A DNA stretch of 25,325 nt from CAZBWE01 sp964495465 (GTDB taxonomy: Bacteria; Planctomycetota; Phycisphaerae; Sedimentisphaerales; Anaerobacaceae): assembly GCA_964495465.1 (NCBI GenBank), contig CAZBWE010000030.1, positions 1 through 25,325 on the forward strand, read 5' to 3'. Within the stretch, counting starts at the first letter, position 1. Each line of letters begins with the position of its first letter. Shown here in pieces: positions 1 through 7,081 of the stretch. The notes under the pieces are model-generated. The model was not told the DNA's origin. It ran no database searches and worked only from the letters and a program-made list of their open reading frames with translations. The translations under genes were made by a program, and so were the position numbers.

Positions 1-198
1 GGCCAGGGCACGAAGAATACCTGCGAGTTTAAGTTCACGAATACCGGCCAGGGCCTGTTAAAGATAGAAAATATCAAACGAACCTGCGGCTGCACGGTGT
101 TTAAACTCGATAAGAAAGAATATGCCCCCGGCGAAGCAGGTGTAATCACGGTAAGCTATAGTGCCGGCAGGTCTAAATACACTTGTATGCACTTTTGA
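1..198 (+). CDS. DUF1573-like domain protein, C-terminal fragment
   Basis: An open frame runs in from the window edge and stops at TGA 196-198, giving 65 residues. It has the DUF1573 signature: a beta-strand segment with KFTNTG, then RTCGCTV, then YAPGEAGVITVSY. These proteins are short Ig-like exported or periplasmic domains, common in Planctomycetes and Bacteroidetes, of unknown function. The family normally continues with one or two more strands after the GRS-type turn. Here the frame ends 'GRSKYTCMHF', and its last 26 bases overlap the end of avtA on the other strand, so the C-terminus looks cut short or replaced. The start lies outside the window. The domain call is fairly safe; whether the gene is intact is not. 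Confidence 0.6.
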   Translation, partial: GQGTKNTCEFKFTNTGQGLLKIENIKRTCGCTVFKLDKKEYAPGEAGVITVSYSAGRSKYTCMHF

Positions 199-1432
199 CT
201 TCCTCGGCTATAATCTTCAGGCCCTTTGTGACAGTTTCCCTGTCACGTGAGTAATTTACGCGGATACATTCGTATTTGTGCTGCCATTTTTCCTTTAAGC
301 CCGGGAAGAAATAGTGGCCAGGGACAACGAGCACACCCCTATCTTTCAGACGTTGATAAAGCTCTGCGTTAGAAATGGGCAAACCTTCAAACCAGAGCCA
401 TAAGAAAAAAGCACCTTCCGGTTTGTGTATGTAAAAATCAATTCCATTAAGCTCATCCAACAATTGCTCCACGGCCTCGGCTGACTTTTTCTGATAGAAA
501 GGTCTAATGACATCACGGCTTAACTCGATTATCTTTCCGCTACGAACCAAATCTGTTGCAATAGCTGCACCCATACTGCCCGGGGCAAGATTCACTACAG
601 CATTTACCCGCGAAACCAGAGAGATAACTTCCTCATTTGCGATAACAATACCTGTTCGTGTTCCCGGCAGACCGAGCTTGGAAAGCGACATAATTACAAT
701 TGTGTTCTCGTTCCAAACGGGCTTGGCCTCGGTAAATATAATATTGGGAAATGGCGTGCCGTAAGCATTATCAATAATTAAGGGAATATTGTTTGCACCG
801 GCAACTTCACTGATTTTTTCAATTTCAGAATCGGTTAATACATTTCCAGTTGGATTGGTAGGACGTGATACACAAATAGCCCCGATTTCTTTGCTGATAG
901 TGAGCCGGTCGAATTTAATATGATATTTGAAGAAATGGTCATCGATATGAGTAATTTCCGGCTTGTTCGCCACAAACAAATTAGATGTCAAGCCGACGTC
1001 GCAATAACCGATATACTCCGGCGCAATTGGAAGAAGAATCTTTTTATTGGGGCCGTTCTCAAACTCTCCTGCAAATATGTTAAAAAGGATAAAAAAGGCA
1101 GATTGGCTGCCGTTTGTCAATGCGATGTTTCCCGGCCTAATTTTCCAGCCAAACTCTTTTGCCAGCAAAGAGGCAATCGCTTCAATAAAATCCTTATTGC
1201 CCTGTGAGGGGTCGTAATCACCAACGGCCCGTTCAAACTGCCGGCCGTCGGCAAGCATTTTCTGCAAACTCTCGCGAAAATACTGCTGAACTTCCGGTAT
1301 ATGAGCAGGATTTCCACCACCGAGCATCAAGACATCCTTACCCTGCGTAAGGGCATCGCCGAGGTCATCCATCAGCCGGCCTATGCCGGAGACAACAGCA
1401 ATTCTCTTAGCAAACTTTGATAATTCAACCAT
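173..1432 (-). CDS. avtA: Valine-pyruvate aminotransferase AvtA
   Basis: A PLP-dependent fold-type I aminotransferase that transfers the amino group between valine or alanine and 2-oxo acids, in cytoplasmic branched-chain amino-acid and alanine synthesis. The protein matches E. coli AvtA from memory through the whole length: LGGGNPAHIPE near residue 37, ALTNGSQSAFF near 104, SRPTNPTGNV near 189, DNAYG near 221, the Schiff-base lysine in SLSKLGLPG (K252), and HKPEGAFFLWLWF plus LVVPGHYFFPG near the C-terminus. The start is set at the ATG at 1432 (419 aa; E. coli about 417), because that N-terminus aligns with the family. A TTG at 1450 would add six residues. No good Shine-Dalgarno is visible. 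The 3' end overlaps the DUF1573-like frame by 26 bases in convergent orientation. Confidence 0.93.
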   Translation of the reverse strand: MVELSKFAKRIAVVSGIGRLMDDLGDALTQGKDVLMLGGGNPAHIPEVQQYFRESLQKMLADGRQFERAVGDYDPSQGNKDFIEAIASLLAKEFGWKIRPGNIALTNGSQSAFFILFNIFAGEFENGPNKKILLPIAPEYIGYCDVGLTSNLFVANKPEITHIDDHFFKYHIKFDRLTISKEIGAICVSRPTNPTGNVLTDSEIEKISEVAGANNIPLIIDNAYGTPFPNIIFTEAKPVWNENTIVIMSLSKLGLPGTRTGIVIANEEVISLVSRVNAVVNLAPGSMGAAIATDLVRSGKIIELSRDVIRPFYQKKSAEAVEQLLDELNGIDFYIHKPEGAFFLWLWFEGLPISNAELYQRLKDRGVLVVPGHYFFPGLKEKWQHKYECIRVNYSRDRETVTKGLKIIAEEVKSAYKCI

Positions 1433-1481
1433 CTCAAATATTTCATCCAAGTCAGTATGAAAGCAGAACCGGATACTCGTA

Positions 1482-1508
1482 TTTATATATCCTCACAGGG
1501 GGTGTCAA
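1482..1508 (-). promoter_or_regulatory. Candidate promoter of avtA
   Basis: On the minus strand there is a perfect TTGACA (1503-1508) and a TATAAA (1482-1487), but the spacer is only 15 bp, so this is a weak call. The -35 box is half of an inverted repeat, TGTCAATT (1503-1510) and AATTGACA (1534-1541). The other half is the -35 box of the divergent tRNA promoter. Confidence 0.35.
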
Positions 1509-1535
1509 TTTATTTTTCTGCGGAGGCAATAAGAA

Positions 1536-1565
1536 TTGACAGAATCTCAGGGAAGATGCTATATT
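1536..1565 (+). promoter_or_regulatory. Sigma-70-type promoter of tRNA-Arg
   Basis: TTGACA at 1536-1541 and TATATT at 1560-1565 are separated by 18 bp. Transcription would begin near 1572, about 12 bases before the mature tRNA 5' end at 1584. An overlapping TATAAT at 1565-1570 is a better hexamer but would need a 23-bp spacer. Confidence 0.6.
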
Positions 1566-1583
1566 ATAATGAATGAGAATTAA

Positions 1584-1657
1584 GCGCCTGTAGCTCAATT
1601 GGATAGAGCGTCGGCCTACGGAGCCGAAAGTTGGGGGTTCGAATCCCTTCAGGCGTA
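1584..1657 (+). tRNA. tRNA-Arg(ACG)
   Basis: A complete 74-nt cloverleaf. The acceptor stem is 1584-1590 with 1650-1656 (the first pair is G-U). The D-stem is GCTC/GAGC (1593-1596, 1606-1609). The anticodon stem is TCGGC/GCCGA around the loop CTACGGA, with anticodon ACG at 1618-1620. The T-stem is GGGGG/CCCTT (two G-U pairs) around TTCGAAT. The discriminator is A1657 and CCA is not encoded. An ACG anticodon normally needs A34-to-inosine editing by TadA to read CGU, CGC and CGA. A divergent promoter region separates it from avtA. Confidence 0.96.
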
Positions 1658-1680
1658 TTTCGGGGGACAGGAGAAACGAA

Positions 1681-1905
1681 TCAAGGCACTCTCTTGTCGG
1701 TGAGTTTGCTCGGCTCATCAAGCATTAGAACTGTATCTACATCCGACCAAAATTCCTGCTGATTAATACGAAGAGCACGCTTGTGTCTTCTGTGGCCTTC
1801 GGCGGAAGTTTCACCCATCTGGTTCCAGGCACATCCGTAAGGCAGGAAAATCAAAACGCAGAAAATAACGGCTAAAATCACTTTACATAAAGAAAAGCTC
1901 TTCAT
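1681..1905 (-). CDS. Small membrane-anchored or lipoprotein-like protein
   Basis: A 74-residue protein starting MKSFSLCK, with a hydrophobic stretch at about residues 7-20 ending LPYGCAW, then a charged soluble tail (EGHRRHKRALRINQQEFW, followed by DVDTVLMLDEPSKLTDKRVP). The cysteine after the hydrophobic segment suggests a lipoprotein, though PYGC is a poor lipobox, so an N-terminal membrane anchor is the alternative. The AGGAAG at 1910-1915 lies just before tandem ATGs at 1908 and 1905; 1905 gives the better spacing. It is preceded by a consensus promoter (2023-2051) and a leader of about 110 nt. I have an unverified impression that similar short proteins ending in a 'PSKLTDKR.P' motif occur in Planctomycetes. 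The function is unknown. Confidence 0.65.
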   Translation of the reverse strand: MKSFSLCKVILAVIFCVLIFLPYGCAWNQMGETSAEGHRRHKRALRINQQEFWSDVDTVLMLDEPSKLTDKRVP

Positions 1906-1943
1906 CATTCTTCCTTTTCTCAAAACCATCAAGCCGACTATAG

Positions 1944-2000
1944 TTATAAGACGGTTCTTCTATTATCGGTCGCCTGCACAAATACTCCCTGGACGGTCAC
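1944..2000 (-). CDS. Possible 18-codon leader ORF upstream of the small lipoprotein gene
   Basis: Within the predicted leader, a GTG at 2000 is preceded by AGGAG (2007-2011) with a 6-nt gap. It opens an 18-codon frame (MTVQGVFVQATDNRRTVL) ending at TAA 1944-1946. The ribosome site starts about 5 nt after the predicted transcript start. It could be a regulatory leader peptide or chance. Only the Shine-Dalgarno quality and position support it. Confidence 0.3.
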   Translation of the reverse strand: MTVQGVFVQATDNRRTVL

Positions 2001-2022
2001 AATGCACTCCTAACTATAAATC

Positions 2023-2051
2023 ATTATAGCAACTTCAAACACCATTGTCAA
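2023..2051 (-). promoter_or_regulatory. Consensus sigma-70-type promoter of the small lipoprotein gene
   Basis: On the minus strand, TTGACA (2046-2051), a 17-bp spacer and TATAAT (2023-2028) form a perfect consensus pair. Transcription should begin near 2016, giving a leader of about 110 nt before the ATG at 1905. Such a strong promoter for a 74-residue gene suggests high expression. Confidence 0.75.
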
Positions 2052-2088
2052 TATAAAAACGCCCCTGACCGCTTCATATTACTTAACA

Positions 2089-2105
2089 GGGCCGGAATCC
2101 GGCCC
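2089..2105. repeat. Short GC-rich hairpin (7-bp stem, 3-nt loop)
   Basis: GGGCCGG, AAT, CCGGCCC is a perfect inverted repeat in otherwise AT-rich intergenic DNA. No T-run follows on either strand, so it is not a standard intrinsic terminator. It may be a REP-like element or a bidirectional barrier between the small minus-strand gene and the TonB operon. Confidence 0.4.
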
Positions 2106-2214
2106 CACAGCAACCATCTATTAATAAAGCTTTTACCTCCGAAAATGCAAGAGGAACATCCAACCGCTGTGGGAAAAAAGCATTTCTTCTGAAATTACCC
2201 TAATTTTATGACGA

Positions 2215-2278
2215 TAACCCTGGGGTATAAACGAACGTAATCTTTCACACTTTGGGGTGTAATGGAGTGTAAGGGTTA
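2215..2278 (+). repeat. Three phased direct repeats bracketed by a short inverted repeat
   Basis: TGGGGTATAA (2221-2230), TGGGGTGTAA (2253-2262) and TGGAGTGTAA (2263-2272) share the pattern TGGRGTRTAA and start 32 and 10 bp apart, close to whole helical turns. TAACCC (2215-2220) and GGGTTA (2273-2278) form an outer inverted repeat. The block lies about 100 bp upstream of the TonB receptor gene and looks like a regulator-binding array. Confidence 0.4.
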
Positions 2279-2305
2279 AAAAAATGTGAGAAATAAGTGC
2301 TTCTC

Positions 2306-2331
2306 ATTCGCTTCTCGCGAATCAAGATAAT
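2306..2331 (+). promoter_or_regulatory. Palindrome and -10-like box upstream of the TonB receptor
   Basis: ATTCGC (2306-2311), 5 bp, GCGAAT (2317-2322) is a perfect inverted repeat. It sits immediately before GATAAT (2326-2331), a five-of-six match to the -10 hexamer. I see no convincing -35 box at the right distance, which would fit an activator-dependent promoter. The rest of the 1909-2375 intergenic stretch holds the leader and promoter of the small gene, a hairpin and the direct repeats listed separately. Confidence 0.3.
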
Positions 2332-2375
2332 GCACTGCAACCTGCAAATAATGCTGGAGAAAAACTGTGTTTTAA

Positions 2376-4457
2376 ATGCGAAATTTTCACTTTATTGATT
2401 ATCGGGCATTTATGGCTTCGCAAAAAAAATCTTTAGCAAAAAAGTTGACGTTTCTGCTAATATCATTGCTCGCACTTAGCCCTACCCCAAAGGTGTTCGC
2501 AGAGCAACCGGACCCTAACAGCAAAGATGATTTTTTCGAAATGTCCCTTGAAGAATTAATGGAGCTACCGGTTGTCGTTTCGGCCTCCCGTCAGACGCAA
2601 AAGATTACCGAATTATCGGTGCCTGTAAGTGTAATTACGGCTGAGGATATTCACTATAGCGGCATAACAACCATCCCGGAGATTTTGCAGTTTACCCCCG
2701 GCGTGGATGTGAGACGGTTCGACCGCAGTCGTTATGGGGTAGGAGTTCGTGGATTACTCAGTCGTATTTCCGACCGCACCCTGGTACTGATTAACGGTCG
2801 GGCTGCCAATGATTTTATCTTCGGAGCGCCCGATTGGTCTACTCTGCCGATTCTAATGGAGGATATCGAACGAATAGAAGTTGTTCGCGGCCCCAGCGGC
2901 GCCGCATGGGGCGCAAATGCCTGCACCGGTTTAATCAACATAATAACAAAAAAGCCGGAAGATATTCTTGGTTACTTCGGCTCGACAACCATCAATGAAT
3001 TCGGAGACAGCTACACACACATTCGCTGGGCAAAAAAACGAGGAAAATGGAGCTGGCGTTTGTCTGCAGGGTATGAGGATATTGAAGACTCTGATGCCGC
3101 CGGTGCAGGAAAATATGAATCGGGCGTGCCTGCTGCTTTGAATTCTCTCATTGGTTTTAATTCCTATACCGCCAAGGATTTCATTCGTAACTGGCGATTT
3201 GATACCGAAGCGATCTATCGGTATTCAGACCGGACACAATGGTCATTCGGTGCCGCACACTCATACTTTAAATCTGGAAGTAACGAATTTGTCGGATACT
3301 TCCCACAAAGCGATGACATGTCCAGCTTAACACGGACTTTTACGCGAATCGACCATAAGTTCAACGACAAAATCACAGCATATCTACAATGGTATGGGAA
3401 GTTCCTGGTCAGCCATTGGCCTAATAGCATAGCAAGATATAAGAACGATGAGCATCACCTTGAAGGGCAACTTAACTTCATACTTGCCGATAAACACAAT
3501 ATTTCTATAGGCGGTAATCTAAGTTTGCTTCGGGCCGATATCACAAGAGGCAATAATGCAAATGAGTTAGTTTTCGCTGGAGAACCGTATTCAGAGCAGT
3601 GGGGAGGGTTGTTCCTCATCGACCGTTTTGAAGCAACCAAACGCCTGACATTAGAAGGACAGATACGAGGCGATTTACACAGTGAAACCGACGAAGACTG
3701 GTCAATGAGAGCTTCAGCCATATATGGTCTTGACGATGCAAAGGACCATACATTACGGTTCAGTGTCGCCAGAGCATTTCGTATGCCTGGGATTGCAATG
3801 CGGACAAATACTAAAAGTTCGGTTTTCGGTCTTTTTCAAATTCTGCCGATTCAAAAAGATTTGGGCAATGAGAAAGTATGGTCGTTTGAAACGGGTTACA
3901 CCGGCAAATTAACCAAGGAGCTGACGTTCCGTGCTGATGGTTACTATCAGCGCTTTGAGGGTGTGCTTGGTGCAAGGAACGTCGTAACTATGTTCGGCGT
4001 AACCAACAGCACGTTTGATAATATAGACGGCGCAACGGCTTATGGAGCGGAGTGTGAATTGGCTTTTGAGAATAGCAAAGGCAAGCTCTCGGCGTGGTAT
4101 GCCTATAACGGCTTTACTACAGACCAGTTCGAGCAAGGCATACGCGCTATGTGGCCTGCCAAACATAAAGCCGGTTTGACCGCTCGGCTGTTCCTTCCTG
4201 ACGGATGGACGTTTAACGCAAATTACGCATACAACGATGTTATCGGTGCTTATAACAATATCCTCATTGGCGCACACGCTTTTAACCGGCTTGACCTAAC
4301 TATAGCCAAAGAAATCGCCGATGGTAAGGGAGAAATTATGATTGGAGTCTCTGACCTACTATGTAAGACAAACAAGGCCATTACCGACGTAGGAGCTCTT
4401 ACAGCTCACGAGACACCGGGGCGGATGTTCTTCGCCCGTGTGCAATTAAGATTCTAA
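2376..4457 (+). CDS. TonB-dependent outer-membrane receptor
   Basis: A 693-residue TonB-dependent receptor. An N-terminal signal sequence is visible (hydrophobic LTFLLISLLALS near residues 24-35, cleavage likely after KVFA). A MSLEELMELPVVVSASRQ segment follows, typical of receptors linked to DUF4154 proteins. The plug domain (about 65-195) has VPVSVITAEDI, ILQFTPGVDVRR and EVVRGPSGAAWGANACTGLINIITK-type motifs (given in part). The remainder is a 22-strand-type barrel ending in FFARVQLRF with the terminal aromatic residue. It would bind a ligand at the cell surface and import it, or signal, using TonB energy; the ligand cannot be told. The start is uncertain: ATG 2376 has GGAG only 16 nt away, and ATG 2412 (MASQKKS) gives a more ordinary signal peptide. 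It heads the signalling cluster, 21 bp before the YfiR gene. Confidence 0.93.
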   Translation: MRNFHFIDYRAFMASQKKSLAKKLTFLLISLLALSPTPKVFAEQPDPNSKDDFFEMSLEELMELPVVVSASRQTQKITELSVPVSVITAEDIHYSGITTIPEILQFTPGVDVRRFDRSRYGVGVRGLLSRISDRTLVLINGRAANDFIFGAPDWSTLPILMEDIERIEVVRGPSGAAWGANACTGLINIITKKPEDILGYFGSTTINEFGDSYTHIRWAKKRGKWSWRLSAGYEDIEDSDAAGAGKYESGVPAALNSLIGFNSYTAKDFIRNWRFDTEAIYRYSDRTQWSFGAAHSYFKSGSNEFVGYFPQSDDMSSLTRTFTRIDHKFNDKITAYLQWYGKFLVSHWPNSIARYKNDEHHLEGQLNFILADKHNISIGGNLSLLRADITRGNNANELVFAGEPYSEQWGGLFLIDRFEATKRLTLEGQIRGDLHSETDEDWSMRASAIYGLDDAKDHTLRFSVARAFRMPGIAMRTNTKSSVFGLFQILPIQKDLGNEKVWSFETGYTGKLTKELTFRADGYYQRFEGVLGARNVVTMFGVTNSTFDNIDGATAYGAECELAFENSKGKLSAWYAYNGFTTDQFEQGIRAMWPAKHKAGLTARLFLPDGWTFNANYAYNDVIGAYNNILIGAHAFNRLDLTIAKEIADGKGEIMIGVSDLLCKTNKAITDVGALTAHETPGRMFFARVQLRF

Positions 4458-4478
4458 ATATAGGTGCAGGCATAAATA

Positions 4479-5135
4479 GTGTTTTTAAGAAATAAGCATC
4501 AAGAAATGAGAATAAGAGCTTACAACCTGACTATATTAGTTTTGGTCTTTTCTATAGCAGTAACTTCATCAATGGCCCATGCTGATACCGCACAAAGCCG
4601 AGAATATCAGATCAAGGCTGCGTTTTTGTATAACTTTATCAAGTTCGTGGACTGGCCGGAAGAAAAAACGGCTGATAGTAATGAGCCAATAACTATCGGG
4701 ATTATTGGCAAGGACCCTTTCGGTGATGCATTTGAGCCCATTAAAAATAAGCCGGTTAAAGGAAAAAAGGTTATTGTAAGACGGTTTAAAAGTCTCGAAG
4801 AACTGAAAAAATCGGGTGAAGGGAATAAATCTGATAAGCACCCACAAATCGAAGCCATTAGAAAATGTCACTTGTTATTTATTTGTCGCTCGGATAAGAA
4901 TAATCTTGAGGAAATAATAGATTTAGTGAAAGACTATAGCATTCTGACGGTTGCAGATACACAAGGCTTCCTCGAAGCTAATGGTATTATTAACTTTGTT
5001 ATGGAGGAGAAAAAAGTCAGCTTTGAAGTCAACGTAACCGCCGCCAAGCGTGCCAAACTAAAAATCAGGTCTCAGCTTCTGAGGTTGGCAACAAGAATAT
5101 TAGAGGAAAAAAATTCAGAGGGGAAAGATAGCTAA
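4479..5135 (+). CDS. YfiR/DUF4154 family periplasmic protein
   Basis: A 218-residue exported protein with a signal peptide (LTILVLVFSIAVTSSMAHA), then the DUF4154 pattern: IKAAFLYNFIKFVDWP near 46, ITIGIIGKDPFG near 72, KCHLLFIC (a two-cysteine segment), LTVADTQGF, and VNVTAAKRAKLKIRSQLLRL near the end. In Pseudomonas, YfiR is a periplasmic, redox-sensitive repressor of the CHASE8 diguanylate cyclase YfiN. Here it is followed after 2 bp by a CHASE8-like histidine kinase, so I infer that it regulates that kinase's periplasmic domain. The GTG start at 4479 has GCAGG 8 nt upstream; an ATG at 4506 (MRIRAYN) with little Shine-Dalgarno is the alternative and gives a standard-length signal peptide. 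Confidence 0.88.
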   Translation: MFLRNKHQEMRIRAYNLTILVLVFSIAVTSSMAHADTAQSREYQIKAAFLYNFIKFVDWPEEKTADSNEPITIGIIGKDPFGDAFEPIKNKPVKGKKVIVRRFKSLEELKKSGEGNKSDKHPQIEAIRKCHLLFICRSDKNNLEEIIDLVKDYSILTVADTQGFLEANGIINFVMEEKKVSFEVNVTAAKRAKLKIRSQLLRLATRILEEKNSEGKDS

Positions 5136-5137
5136 TT

Positions 5138-7081
5138 ATGTCTATTTTTCGAAACATGGCAATAAAGCATAAGCTGATATTCATTATAATGCTGTCCTGC
5201 ATTACAGGGCTGGTGTTGGCAGGCGGTGCGCTTATCGTGTGGGAAAAAAGAGTGTTTTGTGATAACATGGTGAAAAATCTATCAACACAGGCCGAGATGA
5301 CAGCAGAGAACTGTAAAGCAGCTCTTGCCTTTCAGGATGCCGAAGATGCAAAGAAAACATTACAAGCCCTTTATGTTGAACCATCCATTGTCCTCGGCTG
5401 TGTTTACGATAAAAACAATCAGCTTTTTGCAGCTTATTATCGTGATAATTATGATATAGAAATCCATCCGACTGAACTTCAGAAAGGCGGTTTCAGTATT
5501 AAGGATGGTTATTTAACTGTTTTCAAACCTATTGTTCTCGACGATGAAATAGTGGGGACGGTCTGCCTGCGCTCAGATATGAGTCCTATGTATGAGATGC
5601 TCAAGCGTAATATAAGCATAATTATTACTGTCCTTTTTGTTTCCTCCCTGGCAGCTTTTCTTGTGTCATCACGACTCCAGAAAGTTATTTCAGAACCGAT
5701 TCTAAGTCTGGCCGAGGTCGCAAAAACTGTCTCGGAAATGAAAGACTATTCCACTCGTGCCATAAAGCACAGCAACGATGAGGTGGGTTTGCTTATCGAT
5801 GCATTTAACGAAATGTTAAAGCAAATTCAGCATCGCGACCTGGAATTAGTTGACTCCAAGGAAAAACTTGAAGTGAGAGTCGAAGAACGCACGGCTGAGC
5901 TTACGACCGCCAACGAACAACTAACACGAGAAATTACCATACGCAAGAGGGTAGAAGAGCAGTTACGCAAAACCGAAGAGAAATACAGAATGCAGTTCGA
6001 GGGGGCATTGGATGCCATATTCATAGCCGATGCAGAGACGGGCATAATAGTCGACTGCAACCCCGCAGCAACAAGATTAGTTGAGCGGGAAAAATCAGAG
6101 CTGATTGGTCAACCACACACTACTCTCCATCCTTCAGAAGAAATCGAAGGAGGATTTAGCAAAACCTTCAAACATCATCTCGAAGACAAACAGGGTGAGG
6201 CACTGGAGACGCAGGTTATAACAAAAAATGGAGAGATAAAAGATGTTGCTATAAAAGCCAATCTACTCGAGGTTAGGGGCAAAAAACTACTGCAGGGTAT
6301 ATTTCGGGATATCACCGAGGGTAAAAAAGCAGAGAATCGTCAGTCTCAACTTCTTGAACAGTTGGAAAAAGTCAACGAGGAACTGAAAGAGTTTGCATAC
6401 GTGGTATCTCATGACTTGAAGGCGCCGCTTCGCGGCATCAAAACCCTGGTTGACTGGATAACAAGCGATTATGTGGACAAGCTTGACGATGACGGCAAGG
6501 AACAAATGAATCTGCTCGTGAACCGTGTGGACCGTATGCACAACCTTATCGATGGTATCTTGCAGTATTCGAGGATCGGACGTGTCGCAGAGGAAAAGGT
6601 TAAAGTAAACTTCAATGAGCTTGTTTCAGATGTCATCGATATGCTTGCACCTCCGGAAAACATTACAATCACAATAGAAAATGAACTGCCTACGATTGAA
6701 TGTGAACAAATCCGTATGATGCAGGTCTTTCAGAATCTTCTGAGTAACGCCGTGAAGTATATGGATAAATCAGAGGGTCAGATAAAAGTGGGCTGTATCG
6801 AAGATGACAGCTTCTGGAATTTCAGCGTATCCGACAACGGTCCCGGCATTGAGGACAAGTATTATGACAGAATTTTCCAGATGTTCCAGACATTGTCCCC
6901 TCGTGATGAGTTCGAGAGCACTGGAGTTGGTCTAACCGTGGTAAAGAAAATCGTGGAGTTATATGGTGGAAAAATATGGATTGAATCAAAGGTCGGCGAA
7001 GGAAGCACATTCTTCTTCGCACTGCCAAAACAAGAAACGGGGGTTAGAAATGAGAAACTCGAAACCAATATTATTAGTTGA
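5138..7081 (+). CDS. CHASE8-like/HAMP/PAS sensor histidine kinase
   Basis: A 647-residue inner-membrane kinase. Order: TM1 (about 13-35), periplasmic CHASE8-like domain (about 40-155; MTAENCKAALAFQDAEDAKK is typical), TM2 (about 158-180), HAMP (about 181-233), coiled coil, PAS (about 285-395), HisKA with VSHDLKAPLRG and phospho-acceptor H425, and HATPase with N-box N537, G1 DNGPGI (566-571) and G2 GVGL (596-599). All catalytic motifs are intact. The HisKA type (EFAYVVSHDLKAPLRGI) is one that usually pairs with Rcp1-like single-domain regulators, and exactly such a regulator follows, overlapping its 3' end by 32 bp. The YfiR gene ends 2 bp before the ATG. Expected role: relay a YfiR/TonB-receptor envelope signal to the downstream receiver proteins. 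Confidence 0.93.
   Translation: MSIFRNMAIKHKLIFIIMLSCITGLVLAGGALIVWEKRVFCDNMVKNLSTQAEMTAENCKAALAFQDAEDAKKTLQALYVEPSIVLGCVYDKNNQLFAAYYRDNYDIEIHPTELQKGGFSIKDGYLTVFKPIVLDDEIVGTVCLRSDMSPMYEMLKRNISIIITVLFVSSLAAFLVSSRLQKVISEPILSLAEVAKTVSEMKDYSTRAIKHSNDEVGLLIDAFNEMLKQIQHRDLELVDSKEKLEVRVEERTAELTTANEQLTREITIRKRVEEQLRKTEEKYRMQFEGALDAIFIADAETGIIVDCNPAATRLVEREKSELIGQPHTTLHPSEEIEGGFSKTFKHHLEDKQGEALETQVITKNGEIKDVAIKANLLEVRGKKLLQGIFRDITEGKKAENRQSQLLEQLEKVNEELKEFAYVVSHDLKAPLRGIKTLVDWITSDYVDKLDDDGKEQMNLLVNRVDRMHNLIDGILQYSRIGRVAEEKVKVNFNELVSDVIDMLAPPENITITIENELPTIECEQIRMMQVFQNLLSNAVKYMDKSEGQIKVGCIEDDSFWNFSVSDNGPGIEDKYYDRIFQMFQTLSPRDEFESTGVGLTVVKKIVELYGGKIWIESKVGEGSTFFFALPKQETGVRNEKLETNIIS

Noticed and set aside
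1452..1721. 89-codon minus-strand open frame across tRNA-Arg
   Set aside because: It reads antisense through a complete tRNA and both promoters; no family resemblance and no ribosome site.
2089..2105. Intrinsic terminator at the GGGCCGG hairpin
   Set aside because: A perfect stem but no T-run on either side; kept only as a hairpin.
3909..4277. 122-codon minus-strand frame inside the TonB receptor gene
   Set aside because: A shadow of a strongly recognised gene with an intact barrel; its composition is not protein-like.
6963..7049. Longer start for the first response regulator
   Set aside because: The added 29 residues are out-of-frame kinase sequence; the ATG at 7050 has GGGGG upstream and matches the start of its paralogue.
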